Of a stretch of DNA of 64,000 nucleotides, positions 43,137-53,429 are shown piece after piece. Location: NCBI GenBank assembly GCA_037893225.1, contig JAZGUH010000529.1:62001-126000 (forward strand), in the 5' to 3' direction. Under the pieces are notes generated by a model, which was given only the letters and a program-made list of their open reading frames with translations, searched no databases and was not told where the DNA came from. Numbering within the stretch: the first letter of the stretch is position 1; every line of letters starts with the position of its first letter. The position numbers and the translations under genes are program-made. This DNA comes from Hippasteria phrygiana. Lineage: Eukaryota > Echinodermata > Asteroidea > Valvatida > Goniasteridae.

Positions 43137-43232
43137 ATCACTGTAGGACAAGATATAGCTCAGTTGGTACAGCTCCTGCCAGTTTTCTATGCTCACTTTG
43201 TAAATTAATCAAACCAAGGCCAGTGCTGGCTG
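43137..43232 (+). mobile_element. SINE fragment with internal deletion
   Basis: GACAAGATATAGCTCAGTTG continues GTACAGCTCCTGCCAGTTTT then CTATGCTCACTTTGTAAATT. The A box and tail are present, but the anticodon and B-box region is deleted. Confidence 0.6.
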
Positions 43233-43260
43233 GCTGCCGCCCTTTTCTGTTTTTCTTGTG

Positions 43261-43752
43261 TAGTCTTGGTTCCAAGACGTCCTGAGTGCGGTGCGATGTA
43301 GCACGCACGGGTTACTGTACAGTGCCCTCTACACACGCACGCCAAGGCCAAATCGCCAAGGACGTCTTGGCCCTTTCGTATGGAACAGCGTGCGACCTAT
43401 ACTTTAACAGGCAAGTTAAGAATAATGGCGCTTGCGCACTGGAGGAAATCATAACTGGCTAGTCAGGTACACATGGACGTGGCTAGGAAATTACATGTAC
43501 ATGTACAATGTAGTACAGAAACTAGACTAGTGAGTATGCGAATATAAATGTAACGTCAAGTGATAATGCAGTCTACGTCACGCGCATGCAAATGCACACA
43601 ATTATGCTTGCCATTTCACGAGCGAAACTACGAAAGGTTTAAGACATCCTTGGCGATTTGGCCTTGGGCGTGCATGTGTAAAGGGCGCTGTATAGTAACC
43701 CGTGCGTGCTACATCACACCCCTAACACTAAGGACATCTTGGAACCAAGACT
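43261..43752. mobile_element. Palindromic MITE (long inverted arms)
   Basis: The left arm (43261-43385: TAGTCTTGGTTCCAAGACGT ... CGTGCTACATCGCACCGC-like words ... CCAAGGACGTCTTGGCCC) is inverted in the right arm (43630-43752: TACGAAAGGTTTAAGACATC ... GGACATCTTGGAACCAAGAC). Arms are about 120 bp around a 245-bp centre. It shares ends and interior words with the element at 16231. Confidence 0.88.
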
Positions 43753-44279
43753 GTGTGGAAGTGGAAAAAGTGGGGGGGCCAATGTCCAGTTATTTCCAAT
43801 AAATTTGAAGGTAGAATAGTACATACATGTACATGTACATGTAACGTATGATGTACCATGGAGGAATAAAAAATAATACATTATGTACTAAAAATACATT
43901 ATGTTTCTTGGATTGTTTTCTAAACCCCGACAAAACTTCTCCGCACCGTTCTTTATAGCCCACATGTGTGTGTGCATATTCCATCGTTGGTGTAGTCTTG
44001 GTCAAGTGGAAACAACCGCACTGAATGATACCGTATTATTCCCAGTGTACAATGTACATGTACGTACACGCAGCTAACTAGTTGTGAACTTAGTCTTGAG
44101 AAAAGGCTACTAAGACCGCGGGGGGGGGGGGGGGGTTAGAGCAATTGACCTATTGTGGTCGAATCGCATCAACGCAGCTTGTGAATTATTGTCCAATCAC
44201 ATCAATTATAATTCCACATGGAACGTGCACAATCTGAGACAAACAAAAATTACCACACAAAATTCCAATAGGGTTGTCT

Positions 44280-47200
44280 AATAATAATAATAATAATAAT
44301 AATGAACATTTATAAGGCGCCGGTATCCGCCAAGCAAGACGCTCATGGCGCACAATACAATGAAATTTAAATTAAATTAAATTTAAATAAAATTAAATTT
44401 GATTAACAGAAATCAGTAACAGAAATAATGAATACCACCTCATTAAACACAAAATCGTGAGGCAAACATGTGGGTTTTAAGAGAAGATTTAAATACAGAC
44501 AATGATGATGACTGACGAATTTCAAGGAGTAGATTGTTCCAGAGTTCGGGAGCGGCGCGTGACAAAGAGCGGTCTCCCCAAGAGTGCTTGGTACGGGGAA
44601 CAGAAAGCTGTGGTGCTCTGGCCGAACGAAGACTACGTGGCGGTTGATATTGCGTGATAATGTCCGTGATGTAGTCCGGTGAAGTTTCTTGTAGCGACTT
44701 GAAAGCGAGAAGGAGGATCTTGAAGGCAATGCGATCAATGATGGGGAGCCAATGGAGAGACTTTAAGACAGGGGTGATGTGAGTGGTGCGTCTGGATAAG
44801 GTGATGAGGCGAGCAGTGGCATTTTGGAGGCGTTGAAGTTTGTTGATTTGTTGTTGTGGCAGGTTATACATGAGGGAGTTACAAAAATCTAAGCGTGAAG
44901 TTATAAATGCATGGACGAGTTGCTCAGTGGCCGTACGATTGAGATATTTCCGAATAAAGCCAAGATTACGGAGATGAAATCTGACTGATTTTGACACTGC
45001 TGATATATGGTCAACGTGGGACATGTGGGGGTCGAAGGTGACACCTAGGTTGCGACACTTGTTGGAAGGATAGATGAGGCAATCTCCAATCCTAATGCTG
45101 GGGATATTGAACTTGGCAAGTTGTTGTTTTGAGCCACACATGATAAATTCAGATTTGTTGTTATTCAATTTGAGACTGTTTGTCATCATCCATGTCTTGA
45201 TCTCATCAATGCAAGCCTCAAGATTCTCTAGGGCAGACACAGCATTAGGTTGAGATGGATTGAAGGATTGATACAGTTGTATGTCATCCGCATAGCAGTG
45301 ATATTGAAGGTTGTGCTTCTGGATGATCTGGCTGAGTGGTAAAATGTAGATGGTGAATAATAGGGGACCGCCAACAGATCCTTGAGGAACACCACAGTCA
45401 AGGGAGGCAGAGAAAGATAATACTCCATTGATGTTTACAGACTGTTGCCGGTCTGCAAGGTATGAATTAAACCACTGCAAGGCTGCATCATGCACTCCCA
45501 AGGAGTGCAAGCGACTAATCAGGATGGCGTGATCTATGGTGTCAAATGCTGATGACAGATCGAGTAGCACAAGTGCCGTTACTTTGCCAACATCCATCTG
45601 TCGTAGGATGTAGTCGGACAGATGAACAAGTAATGTTTCTACACTATGGTTCTGACGATATGCAGATTGGCGACTATCCAACATATCGTTTTTCCGTAGA
45701 AACGTCGATAGTCTGGAGATAGCGACACGCTCAAGTAACTTTGAGATGTACGGCAAGTTGGAAACTGGGCGGTAGTTTTGGAGTTCGTTGGGATCCAATG
45801 TGGGTTTCTTTAACAAAGGACGCACATGGGCAGCTTTGAAAACAGAAGGAACAACACTTGATTGCAGGCTGTGGTTAATAATCATGGTGATGGCAGGAAC
45901 GACGGATTCAGAGCATTGCTTCAGGAGCCAGGTTGGTATAGGGTCCAGGTCACATGATTTGGCTGGGAATTTGAAGATAACAGTGCGAATCTCATCTTGA
46001 GAAGCGGAACGGAAACTGGTCAGTGATTGTGTTGGCGGAGTACAAATATCTCTATCAAGTACCGGGGGAGGTAGTGCATCACGAATCAAAGAAATCTTGG
46101 ACGTGAAAAAATGGCTGAAACGATCAGCCAGTAACTTGTCGGAAACGTGCTTAGGCAAAGGAGATTCCTTATTCCTATGGAGAAGCTTGTTGGCGATACG
46201 AAACAGTTGTTTTTGATCACCGGAACACTTGGAGACTATTTCTGAGTAGTGGGTTCTTTTGGCTTTACGGATCAACGAGATTACATTCTGGCGTTGTTGG
46301 CAATATAGTTGGCGGTCAATCTCAAGTGAGGATGCACGCCACCTGTGCTCAAGCTGCCTTCGTTTGTGCTTAGCTTGGGACACCTCATCACTGTACCAAC
46401 CGGTGTGGGGCCGAATAGTGACACATCGCGACTTGACTGGTGCAAATGTGTCCAAGAGTTTAGACAGCGTGGAGTTGTAACTGCCAGCTGCCTCGTTGAC
46501 ATCGGCAACACTGCATTGGGCCGAAAGATGGTTGTCTTCGATCTCAGCGCAAAAGAGATTCAAATCGATGGTGCGGAGGTTGCGTGTGCTTATAATCTTG
46601 GATTGGGTTCGGGGTTTACGAACGAGCAGGCTGCATGTGATAGCCGAATGGTCTGAAATTCCACTGATCACCTTGAGGTAGGAGAACACAGATGCATCGG
46701 CAGAGCGTGTTATGAAGAGGTCCAGTATATGACCCCGTTGATGGGTGGGGGTGTCTATGTGTTGTTCAAGGCCATGGGCAGCTAACATATTAGCAAACTG
46801 TATCGCCTCGGGTGCAGTTGGAACATTGACGTGGATGTTGAAGTCGCCAGTGAATATCACAGAGGAAGGTTCCAATAAGTAGCTGTCAGCAAGGCTAGCG
46901 AATTCCTCCAGGAATTTACTGAAGGGGCATTGTGATCCGGGAGGGCGATATATGATCACCAGATGAATGGTAACAGCATTGTCGATGATCTCAGCTTGCA
47001 TTGACTCAAAAGCGATGAAGTTCTGAGGAGTTTTCCGAATGTTAATATGTAGTCCATTTCGATATAACAAGCCGACACCACCACCACGTCTGTTAGGTCT
47101 TGGTACATGTTTAAACGTATACCCATCAGGTGTCATGTCTGCAATAACTGCTGAATCATCGGGGGATAACCATGTCTCACAGATACCAATGATATCAAGT

Positions 47201-48090
47201 TGATTTTGAGAACAAAAGTCAATAAGTTCTGTTGTCTTATTCCGAATTGATCGGGCATTAATCATGCAGAACGTAGTATCTAGTTTGAGTTTTTGAGGTT
47301 TAGATTTTACAATCTGATGTGGATAAACCAAGTTATGTGCATTTACATACCGGGCTGGTGAATTTTGATTGAAGTAATCAGGGTGATGGGGTCCGTCATA
47401 ACTTGATGTGCGATTTCCAATTACAACGGGTATGTCAAAGTTAAAGTAAGTCGAACGGCGCCTATGTATCCCTGCCTTGCATCCACGACGAGTGCGTCGA
47501 AAACGACGGGTGCCAGTGAGTCCAGAAGATTTCGATGGTGGATGGGTTGCACATGTTCTGGGTCCAATATCCCTGCAGATTTCAGCAGGAAGAGGACATG
47601 GACGGCAAAGATCTGGTCCATTATTGCATAAGTGCAGTAGTATTGGTGAATATCTGACTCGATGGGATGAAGCAGGAGCCATTGTTGAGTCCAGTGGGAA
47701 ATGCAGTGTCATTGTTGAATCCCATGGGAGACACAATTGGTTCATTAGCATATGAAGTGCTACATTAGTACTGGAGGAACATCCAATTGTTACCAGCAGA
47801 AGGTGTGATCCACTAGTCACAAAAGATAGGTGACGGTCTTGAGGTGCAGAAATACTGCTGAAACCCAAAAGGCACAGGAAAGGAAGGAAAAACTTCCTTA
47901 AAATATTCCAAAACCAGATAATCTTACAGAGATTCTGGTTCACCATGATGATCAGTATGTGCTAAAGTTTCATTTGACATGAAAATATGACTGGAAACCG
48001 TGCTATGAATGATTAAATCAATAGTTGTGGAGAGCACGATGAGGAGCCGCCAGTTAGTAGCGCTGCACTCACCAGCAAGGGGTGTGGTTA
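44280..48090 (-). mobile_element. CR1/L2-like LINE, near full length
   Basis: It has one long ORF (47946-44443), a 3' UTR and a terminal (ATT)n tract seen as TAATAATAATAATAATAAT on the + strand at 44280-44302. Just before the tract the RNA strand reads GGCGCCTTATAAATGTTCAT, a 3' stem of the kind common in CR1/L2 elements that end in (ATT)n. The 5' UTR is inferred to start near 48090. It lies in the large intron of the death-domain gene in the same (-) orientation. Confidence 0.88.
44443..47946 (-). CDS. LINE ORF2: AP endonuclease plus reverse transcriptase, intact frame
   Basis: 1167 codons without interruption. A hydrophobic N-terminus (about 7-32) is followed by an apurinic/apyrimidinic endonuclease domain (about 225-440) with MINARS, ICETWL (E257), FTGDFNIH (D368, N370) and GISDHS (D432, H433). 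The reverse transcriptase (about 690-960) carries NYRPVSNLPY, LLDLSSAFDTIDH, GVPQGSVGGPL and YADDIQLY (catalytic Asp pair 887-888). The C-terminal R.YQPPRSLRS ... WNNLL tail (about 1080-1150) is that of CR1/L2 proteins. All catalytic residues I can see are present, so the enzyme could be active. No separate ORF1 was seen. The start Met is the first in the frame. Confidence 0.93.
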   Translation of the reverse strand: MVNQNLCKIIWFWNILRKFFLPFLCLLGFSSISAPQDRHLSFVTSGSHLLLVTIGCSSSTNVALHMLMNQLCLPWDSTMTLHFPLDSTMAPASSHRVRYSPILLHLCNNGPDLCRPCPLPAEICRDIGPRTCATHPPSKSSGLTGTRRFRRTRRGCKAGIHRRRSTYFNFDIPVVIGNRTSSYDGPHHPDYFNQNSPARYVNAHNLVYPHQIVKSKPQKLKLDTTFCMINARSIRNKTTELIDFCSQNQLDIIGICETWLSPDDSAVIADMTPDGYTFKHVPRPNRRGGGVGLLYRNGLHINIRKTPQNFIAFESMQAEIIDNAVTIHLVIIYRPPGSQCPFSKFLEEFASLADSYLLEPSSVIFTGDFNIHVNVPTAPEAIQFANMLAAHGLEQHIDTPTHQRGHILDLFITRSADASVFSYLKVISGISDHSAITCSLLVRKPRTQSKIISTRNLRTIDLNLFCAEIEDNHLSAQCSVADVNEAAGSYNSTLSKLLDTFAPVKSRCVTIRPHTGWYSDEVSQAKHKRRQLEHRWRASSLEIDRQLYCQQRQNVISLIRKAKRTHYSEIVSKCSGDQKQLFRIANKLLHRNKESPLPKHVSDKLLADRFSHFFTSKISLIRDALPPPVLDRDICTPPTQSLTSFRSASQDEIRTVIFKFPAKSCDLDPIPTWLLKQCSESVVPAITMIINHSLQSSVVPSVFKAAHVRPLLKKPTLDPNELQNYRPVSNLPYISKLLERVAISRLSTFLRKNDMLDSRQSAYRQNHSVETLLVHLSDYILRQMDVGKVTALVLLDLSSAFDTIDHAILISRLHSLGVHDAALQWFNSYLADRQQSVNINGVLSFSASLDCGVPQGSVGGPLLFTIYILPLSQIIQKHNLQYHCYADDIQLYQSFNPSQPNAVSALENLEACIDEIKTWMMTNSLKLNNNKSEFIMCGSKQQLAKFNIPSIRIGDCLIYPSNKCRNLGVTFDPHMSHVDHISAVSKSVRFHLRNLGFIRKYLNRTATEQLVHAFITSRLDFCNSLMYNLPQQQINKLQRLQNATARLITLSRRTTHITPVLKSLHWLPIIDRIAFKILLLAFKSLQETSPDYITDIITQYQPPRSLRSARAPQLSVPRTKHSWGDRSLSRAAPELWNNLLLEIRQSSSLSVFKSSLKTHMFASRFCV

Positions 48091-48545
48091 ACTCGTAAAT
48101 GGCGATAGGTCAATTGCTTCAATAACTCCAACCCCTAAAGCGCATCTGCGCGTGCGCGTTGCTTTGTTGGTAGCCTTGGTCAAGTGCAAGCAACCGCACT
48201 GAATGCCACCGTCTTATTCCCAGTGTACAATGCACATGCACGCAGCTAACGCATAGCGAAATTGGTCTTGAGAAGGACAAACACGTGTGGCGCATGCGTT
48301 GTACAATGTACATGTACAATGTCTGTCTTGTGCTTGCGTGTACACAAAAGACACATACAATCATAATGTTTTTTTGACAGCTCACGTTTGATTGTAGGCA
48401 TGCATGGTATTAATTATCAGCTGTTACTAATCAACAATGCCGAAATAGAAACAAACGCTAGTCTTTCGGAAGTGCCGTTTAAAGAAGCCAACTGAAGGTA
48501 AATGTCATAGTACTCCAACTATACTCATGTTCAACGAGTGAAGCC

Positions 48546-48802
48546 TTGTCAACCCGGCCCACTGATCTTGCCGGCCCCCCGATCGTGCCGGCTCCCCGAT
48601 CGTGCCGGCCCCCCGATCGTGCCGGCCCCCCGATCGTGCCGGCCCCCCGATCGTGCCGGCCCCCCGATCGTGCCGGCCCCCCGATCGTGCCGGCCCCCCG
48701 ATCATGCCGGCTCCCCGATCGTGCCGGCTCCCCGATCGTGCCGGCCCCCCGATCTTGCCGGCCCCCCGATCTTGCCGGCCCCCCGATCTTGCCGGCCCCC
48801 AG
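48546..48802. repeat. 17-bp tandem repeat, about 15 units
   Basis: Unit CCCCGATCGTGCCGGCC repeats with few changes (CTCCCCGATC, CGATCATG, CGATCTTG toward the right end). It contains the palindromes CGATCG and GCCGGC and no stop in any frame, so overlapping Arg/Pro/Gly/Ala-rich frames appear on both strands. They are not regarded as genes. Confidence 0.95.
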
Positions 48803-49015
48803 CCCGATTCGCAATCTCGGTGGTTGGCCCGATTAAAAAAAAAAATTAATAGCGGATCCGAGCTCAATTCCTACGGCGGGCCCGATCCGCGGTAGCCCTG
48901 ATCTCATGATGCCGTGGTGATTTCCATCATGTATTTTTTTTATTCCTCCGTGATTTCCATTTTTTTTTATTCCTCCGTTCTTCCGGTAAGGAAAACGTGA
49001 TGTCATCACAATAAT

Positions 49016-49187
49016 ATACAAATAATGAATGTTTATGAGTGCGATGGTAAGAATAATTTCATGAGGTGACAGATTGAATGTTCCATTCCACGAGGCGAAG
49101 CCGAGTGGAATGGGACATTCCATCTGTCACCGAATGAAATTATTCTTACCATTGCACGAATGTGAAACATTAATTATTTGTTTTATA
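49016..49187. mobile_element. Hairpin MITE
   Basis: Left arm words GATGGTAAGAATAATTTCAT, GGTGACAGATTGAATG and CCATTCCAC are inverted in the right arm (GTGGAATGGGACATTCCATC, TGTCACCGAATGAAATTATT, CTTACCATTG), around the loop GAGGCGAAGCCGA. The total stem is about 80 bp. Confidence 0.9.
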
Positions 49188-49497
49188 CAACACCTGAATA
49201 AATCCGACATATTGCATGCATGGATTTCTTGGTGTACATGTTTGTACAACTTGCCGTTTACCTTCTCAGTCCCGCATAAAACCGCGACAAAAAGTGGTCC
49301 AGTTCCGAATCAGTTAAAGCTTTCATTGTTGTTCCTGCGTGTCTTGCAAATTCCTCTAATCGTTTGACTGCATATTTCATTTGTCTCTTTGTGTTAGCAG
49401 TGTCAGCATCGCCTACGAGTTAGAATATTTCGTCGTCTGTTAGGAAAACAAACCACAGTTCGGAAACACCGTCCGCCATTTTGTGTGAATGACAGCC

Positions 49498-49580
49498 TAG
49501 ACTGGTTCCCGGTCCCCATATGTATATAATATACATTTGAAGTCCGAAGGACAACGGAGGGACCGGGAACCAGTCCAATG
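49498..49580. mobile_element. Mini inverted-repeat element
   Basis: GACTGGTTCCCGGTCCC at 49500 is inverted as GGGACCGGGAACCAGTC at 49558-49575, with about 42 bp between. Related words (GGACCAGGAACCAGTC) appear at 63265 without a partner. Confidence 0.75.
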
Positions 49581-50321
49581 AAAGCCGTGTTGTGGCGGCG
49601 GGGAAGTTCTATTAAACACATTACCGTTTGATAGAACGATGTGATAGAACTTTTTAGGCGGTGCGGGTTCGCGTTGTGCGATGGGACGAATAATTCAATG
49701 CACGTGATCGACGATCCACCAATCGGATGGCTGGGATTTATTCAGGTGTTGTATAATATCGAATATCGCAATATTTTGTTGCCGATATTCCGGAATCAAA
49801 ATAAATGGATATCGAACAGCCTTGGCATACATGTATAAAGTTTCCATGCGTCTGGCATTGAATATGAGGCATTAAATATTAGACTTTTTCATAGTAGACA
49901 ATTAGTGATTCTGCTGAGGGAATAACATTTTAAAAATCGGTGCCAAGTTTAAAAGGTTGTTTTATTGAACTGTTTAATATGCTGTGTATCTTGAAGAATG
50001 CAGAATAGATGAACTTCAACTCTGGGTCAGTTTGTAGTTTTTTTTCGGAGTTGGATAATAATAATAATGCTTATATAGCGCTTTATACAAAAGTCTCAAA
50101 GCGCTTCACAAAGAAAAAGAGCAATAAAAAGTAAAAGATAATCAAATTGTTAAAAAACCTTGATAAAACAGTTGTGGAATCCAACATTTAAAATATTTAA
50201 ATATAGATAACAATTCAATATTACAAATAACACTACTATCAACAATAACCTACAAATCAGAGAAAGAAACAGACTAAACAAATGGCAAATGATATTTATA
50301 TCATTCATCACACGCTCAATC

Positions 50322-50353
<32 letters not shown>

Positions 50354-50421
50354 CTGGAAGTTTGCTTGAAACACGAAAAAAATATACTGGACTTCCGACT
50401 ACACCTATCAGTAAAAAACAA

Positions 50422-52110
50422 TTATTGTTTAAAAAGATATGTCTTTAAGAGTCTCTTAAAAGTTGATAGAGAGTCAGCATTGCGTACACAATCTGGCAGA
50501 TTGTTCCAAAGACTCGGTGCTGCATGTTTCAATGCTCGTCGACCTAAAAAATCCGTGGACGGATGAGCTGGAGTAACCAGGAGATTTCTCGACGAAGATC
50601 GTAGCTGAAGTGGAGGCCTGTACTCTTGAAGCAGATCTGCGATATAGCCTGGTCCCATTCCATGCAGGCTCTTGTAGGTCAGTAGAAGGACCATGTATAC
50701 CGCCCGTTGTCTGATTGGGAGCCAGTGAAGGGATTGCAAGGTTGGCATGATATGTTGACAGCGTGGTGTGCGTGCAACAAGTCGGGCTGCACTATTTTGT
50801 ACGCGCTGAAGCTTATGGGTTTCTGACTCGGGAAGGCCGTACAGAAGGGAGTTGCAGAAATCCAGCCTAGATGTAACAAAGGCGTGGATGAGTTTAGCAG
50901 TACTATCCTCGTCAAGATACTGTCTAATCTGGCCAATGCCACGTAGTGCAGCAAAAGATGAACGGCATATGCTGTTGACATGGTCAGTCATGCGAAGATT
51001 TTGATCAACAATGACTCCCAGACTTCTCGCCGACTCTTTAGGATGGATTATTTGTTGACCTACAATGAGAGATTGGGGGTCCATGGGATCACGTGGTAGA
51101 CGAGAATTAAACCTAGAAGTCATGTGAAGCATCTCTGTCTTACGACTGTTTAGACATAGCTTGTTGGCAACGGACCAGGAATACACATCGTTTATGCATT
51201 CTTGCATCTTATGAACTGCATCTTCTTTATCAGCGGGATCGAAGTTGATATACAGTTGAGTGTCATCTGCGTAGACTGCGACATGGATAGTATGTGAAGA
51301 TATCACGTCTTCCAGCGGCGCAGTGTACAGAGCAAACAACAAGGGGCCCACCACTGAACCCTGTGGTACCCCTGTGTTGACTATAACATCAGATGAGGTG
51401 GTACCCCGAATCAGTACACTTTGAGATCGGTCCTTGAGATAGGAGAAGAACCACTTTAATGCGGATCTTTTAATGCCATATCTTGTCTCAAGGCGCTGCA
51501 GCAGGATTTCATGATCTACAGTATCAAAGGCTGAAGAGTAGTCTAATAACACTAGCAGAGCTTCTCTCCTGCAGTCAAGGGCACTCAGCAGGTTGTTTTG
51601 GATGTGCAATATGGCGGTTTCCGTGCTGTGGTTCCGGCGATATGCCGACTGCATAACAGGGTACAAATCCCCGTCATGGAGATAGTCCTGAAGCTGATTT
51701 ACAACAACCCTCTCGATCAGCTTGCCAAGATGATGCAGATTCGATATAGGGCGATAATTGGCAAGATCATCCACATCAAGTTTCGCTGACTTAAGGTGAG
51801 GTTTAATGATGGCATGCTTAAGACAGGCTGTGAATATGCCACTTGTCAGGGAGAGATTTATAATCGTGGTTATGACAGGTAAGAGTTCATCCAGTGATTT
51901 TTTTAGCACAGCTGATGGGATAGGATCCATCTGACAGCTTGTAATTGGCGATGTCCTGATTAGAGCACGCACTTCATCCTCACAAACCTCGTCAAAGGTA
52001 CAGAAAGTAGTCAGGCAGGTGCCGTGGCTTGGCGCGTCCAAATGGGCAGTAACAGGCATATCAACTAGCTGATCTCCCAGGTCACTCAACTTCTGCTGAT
52101 AGTAGTACAT
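50422..52110 (-). pseudogene. Reverse transcriptase part of the second LINE
   Basis: A 562-codon open stretch holds the complete RT core: PITSCQMDPIPSAVLKK, NYRPISNLHHLGKLIERV, LLVLLDYSSAFDTVDHEILL, NTGVPQGSVVGPLLFALYT, VAVYADDTQLYINF (Y-A-D-D). It then has the C-terminal tail LHWLPIRQRAVYMVLLLTYK ... WNNLPDCVR. The upstream endonuclease is in other frames, so the element as a whole cannot encode a continuous ORF2. Confidence 0.9.
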
Positions 52111-52121
52111 GTAGCGATTGG

Positions 52122-53424
52122 CTAAGACTCCCGAAGTACCGGGTCCATAATTCTTGGTTTTGTCAGCCTACTCACAACGCGAAAAAGATCCTGTTGGTCA
52201 ACCTGTTTGATTTCCTTTTGATGATACGATGACTTTATAGAGCTCACACTGTTCCTGGTAGTACTGCTTATGAACGATAAGCCCAGAATTCTTGAATAGG
52301 CGTTCTCGTCGACGTTTTTCCTGTTTTGCAGCATGGATAGAATCAGTATACCAGGGGGCATGAGGACGCAGAATAATGTTTCGGCTTACCAAAGGAGCGT
52401 GATCATCAATGATAACCTGAAGGACGCTCTTGTACTGCTTGGCAAGTTCGTCAACTCCATCCACAGGTTGCTGCTGAAGGGTGAAGCCTTGATGTCCTTT
52501 CTAAGACTCTCCAAATCAATGGTGCGTAAATTACGGCATTTAACTAGTTTCTTAGTGGGGCTGGTCGAGAAATATCAATCAAGCAGTTTATGGCTCGGTG
52601 ATCAGATGGTAAATCATCACTGGTAGACAATAAGAGAATCAAGCTATCATCCTTGCGAGAAATTAATAAGTCAAGGGTGTGGCCGCTGGTGTGGGTGGGG
52701 ACACCCACATGTTGCACTAGGTCATGAGTCTCCAGGAGTTGCCTGAAAGCCAAGGCAAAATGGTCCTCTTTCCGATCAAAATGAATATTAAAATCCCCTG
52801 TTAACACCAACCGTGACTGCATGGTCCATTGCAACAACATCAAGCAGAGTGCTCCATTCATTTAAAAACATCGTCGGTGTGAACTTGTTCTTCCGACTGG
52901 GCGGGGGTCTGTAAATGACACATAAACGTAGTGAAGCCGATGGTACCATCAGCTGCATGTCCATGTACATTGTACTCATACGACTCGAAGCTATGTGTTT
53001 CGTTGAGTTTAACTTGAACACCAAGTCGTGTCAGGATAGCAACCCCGCCTGCTCGGCCATTTATGCGCGGTACGTGGTGTAAACCGTAGTTGGGCAGATG
53101 CCGCTTGAGGTCAGCAATAATACGATCATCACGGTTGTCACCCGTCAACCAGGTTTCCGTAATGGCCAGAACATCTAAGTCATGATGTATGACATAGTCG
53201 CAAAGTACATCTGACTTTGATTTGGCTTTAATAGATCGCGCATTCCACAGAACAAACCGAAGTCGCGAATGAGAGTTGAGATCACCAATCATAGAGATCC
53301 GTACTAGATTTCTGTTCTGGACACCACATCCAAGTCTCAAACGATGATTTGGCGAGGTGCAGGGTAGAAACGTAGTGATTTTTCGTTTTTTATGACGACC
53401 GCCTCTGCATAGTCTATAAATCAT
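52122..53424 (-). pseudogene. Endonuclease and linker of the second LINE, frameshifted
   Basis: The endonuclease begins in the frame at 53424-52858 (RFVLWNARSIKAKS, DVLAITETWLTGDN, GGVAILTRLGV). It continues in a second frame (LRLCVIYRPPPSRKNKF), then a third with VLTGDFNIHFD and LPSDHRAINC (52861-52544). Linker pieces follow at 52464-52198 and 52361-52122. At least four frame changes are needed to read through, so it is a pseudogene. Confidence 0.88.
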
Positions 53425-53429
53425 TGCCC

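Larger units (their letters stand above)
44134..48128. mobile_element. Possible host MITE split by the CR1/L2 LINE
   Basis: GTTAGAGCAATTGACCTAT at 44136 is mirrored by ATAGGTCAATTGCTTCAATA at 48105-48125, suggesting ends of a short inverted-repeat element into which the LINE inserted. Related words around GTCTTGGTCAAGTG...CAACCGCACTGAATG occur in direct orientation at 43993-44030 and 48172-48205. This is inference from short matches. Confidence 0.4.

Noticed and set aside
48479..48895. Arg/Pro/Gly-rich ORFs on both strands
   Set aside because: By-products of the 17-bp tandem repeat CCCCGATCGTGCCGGCC.
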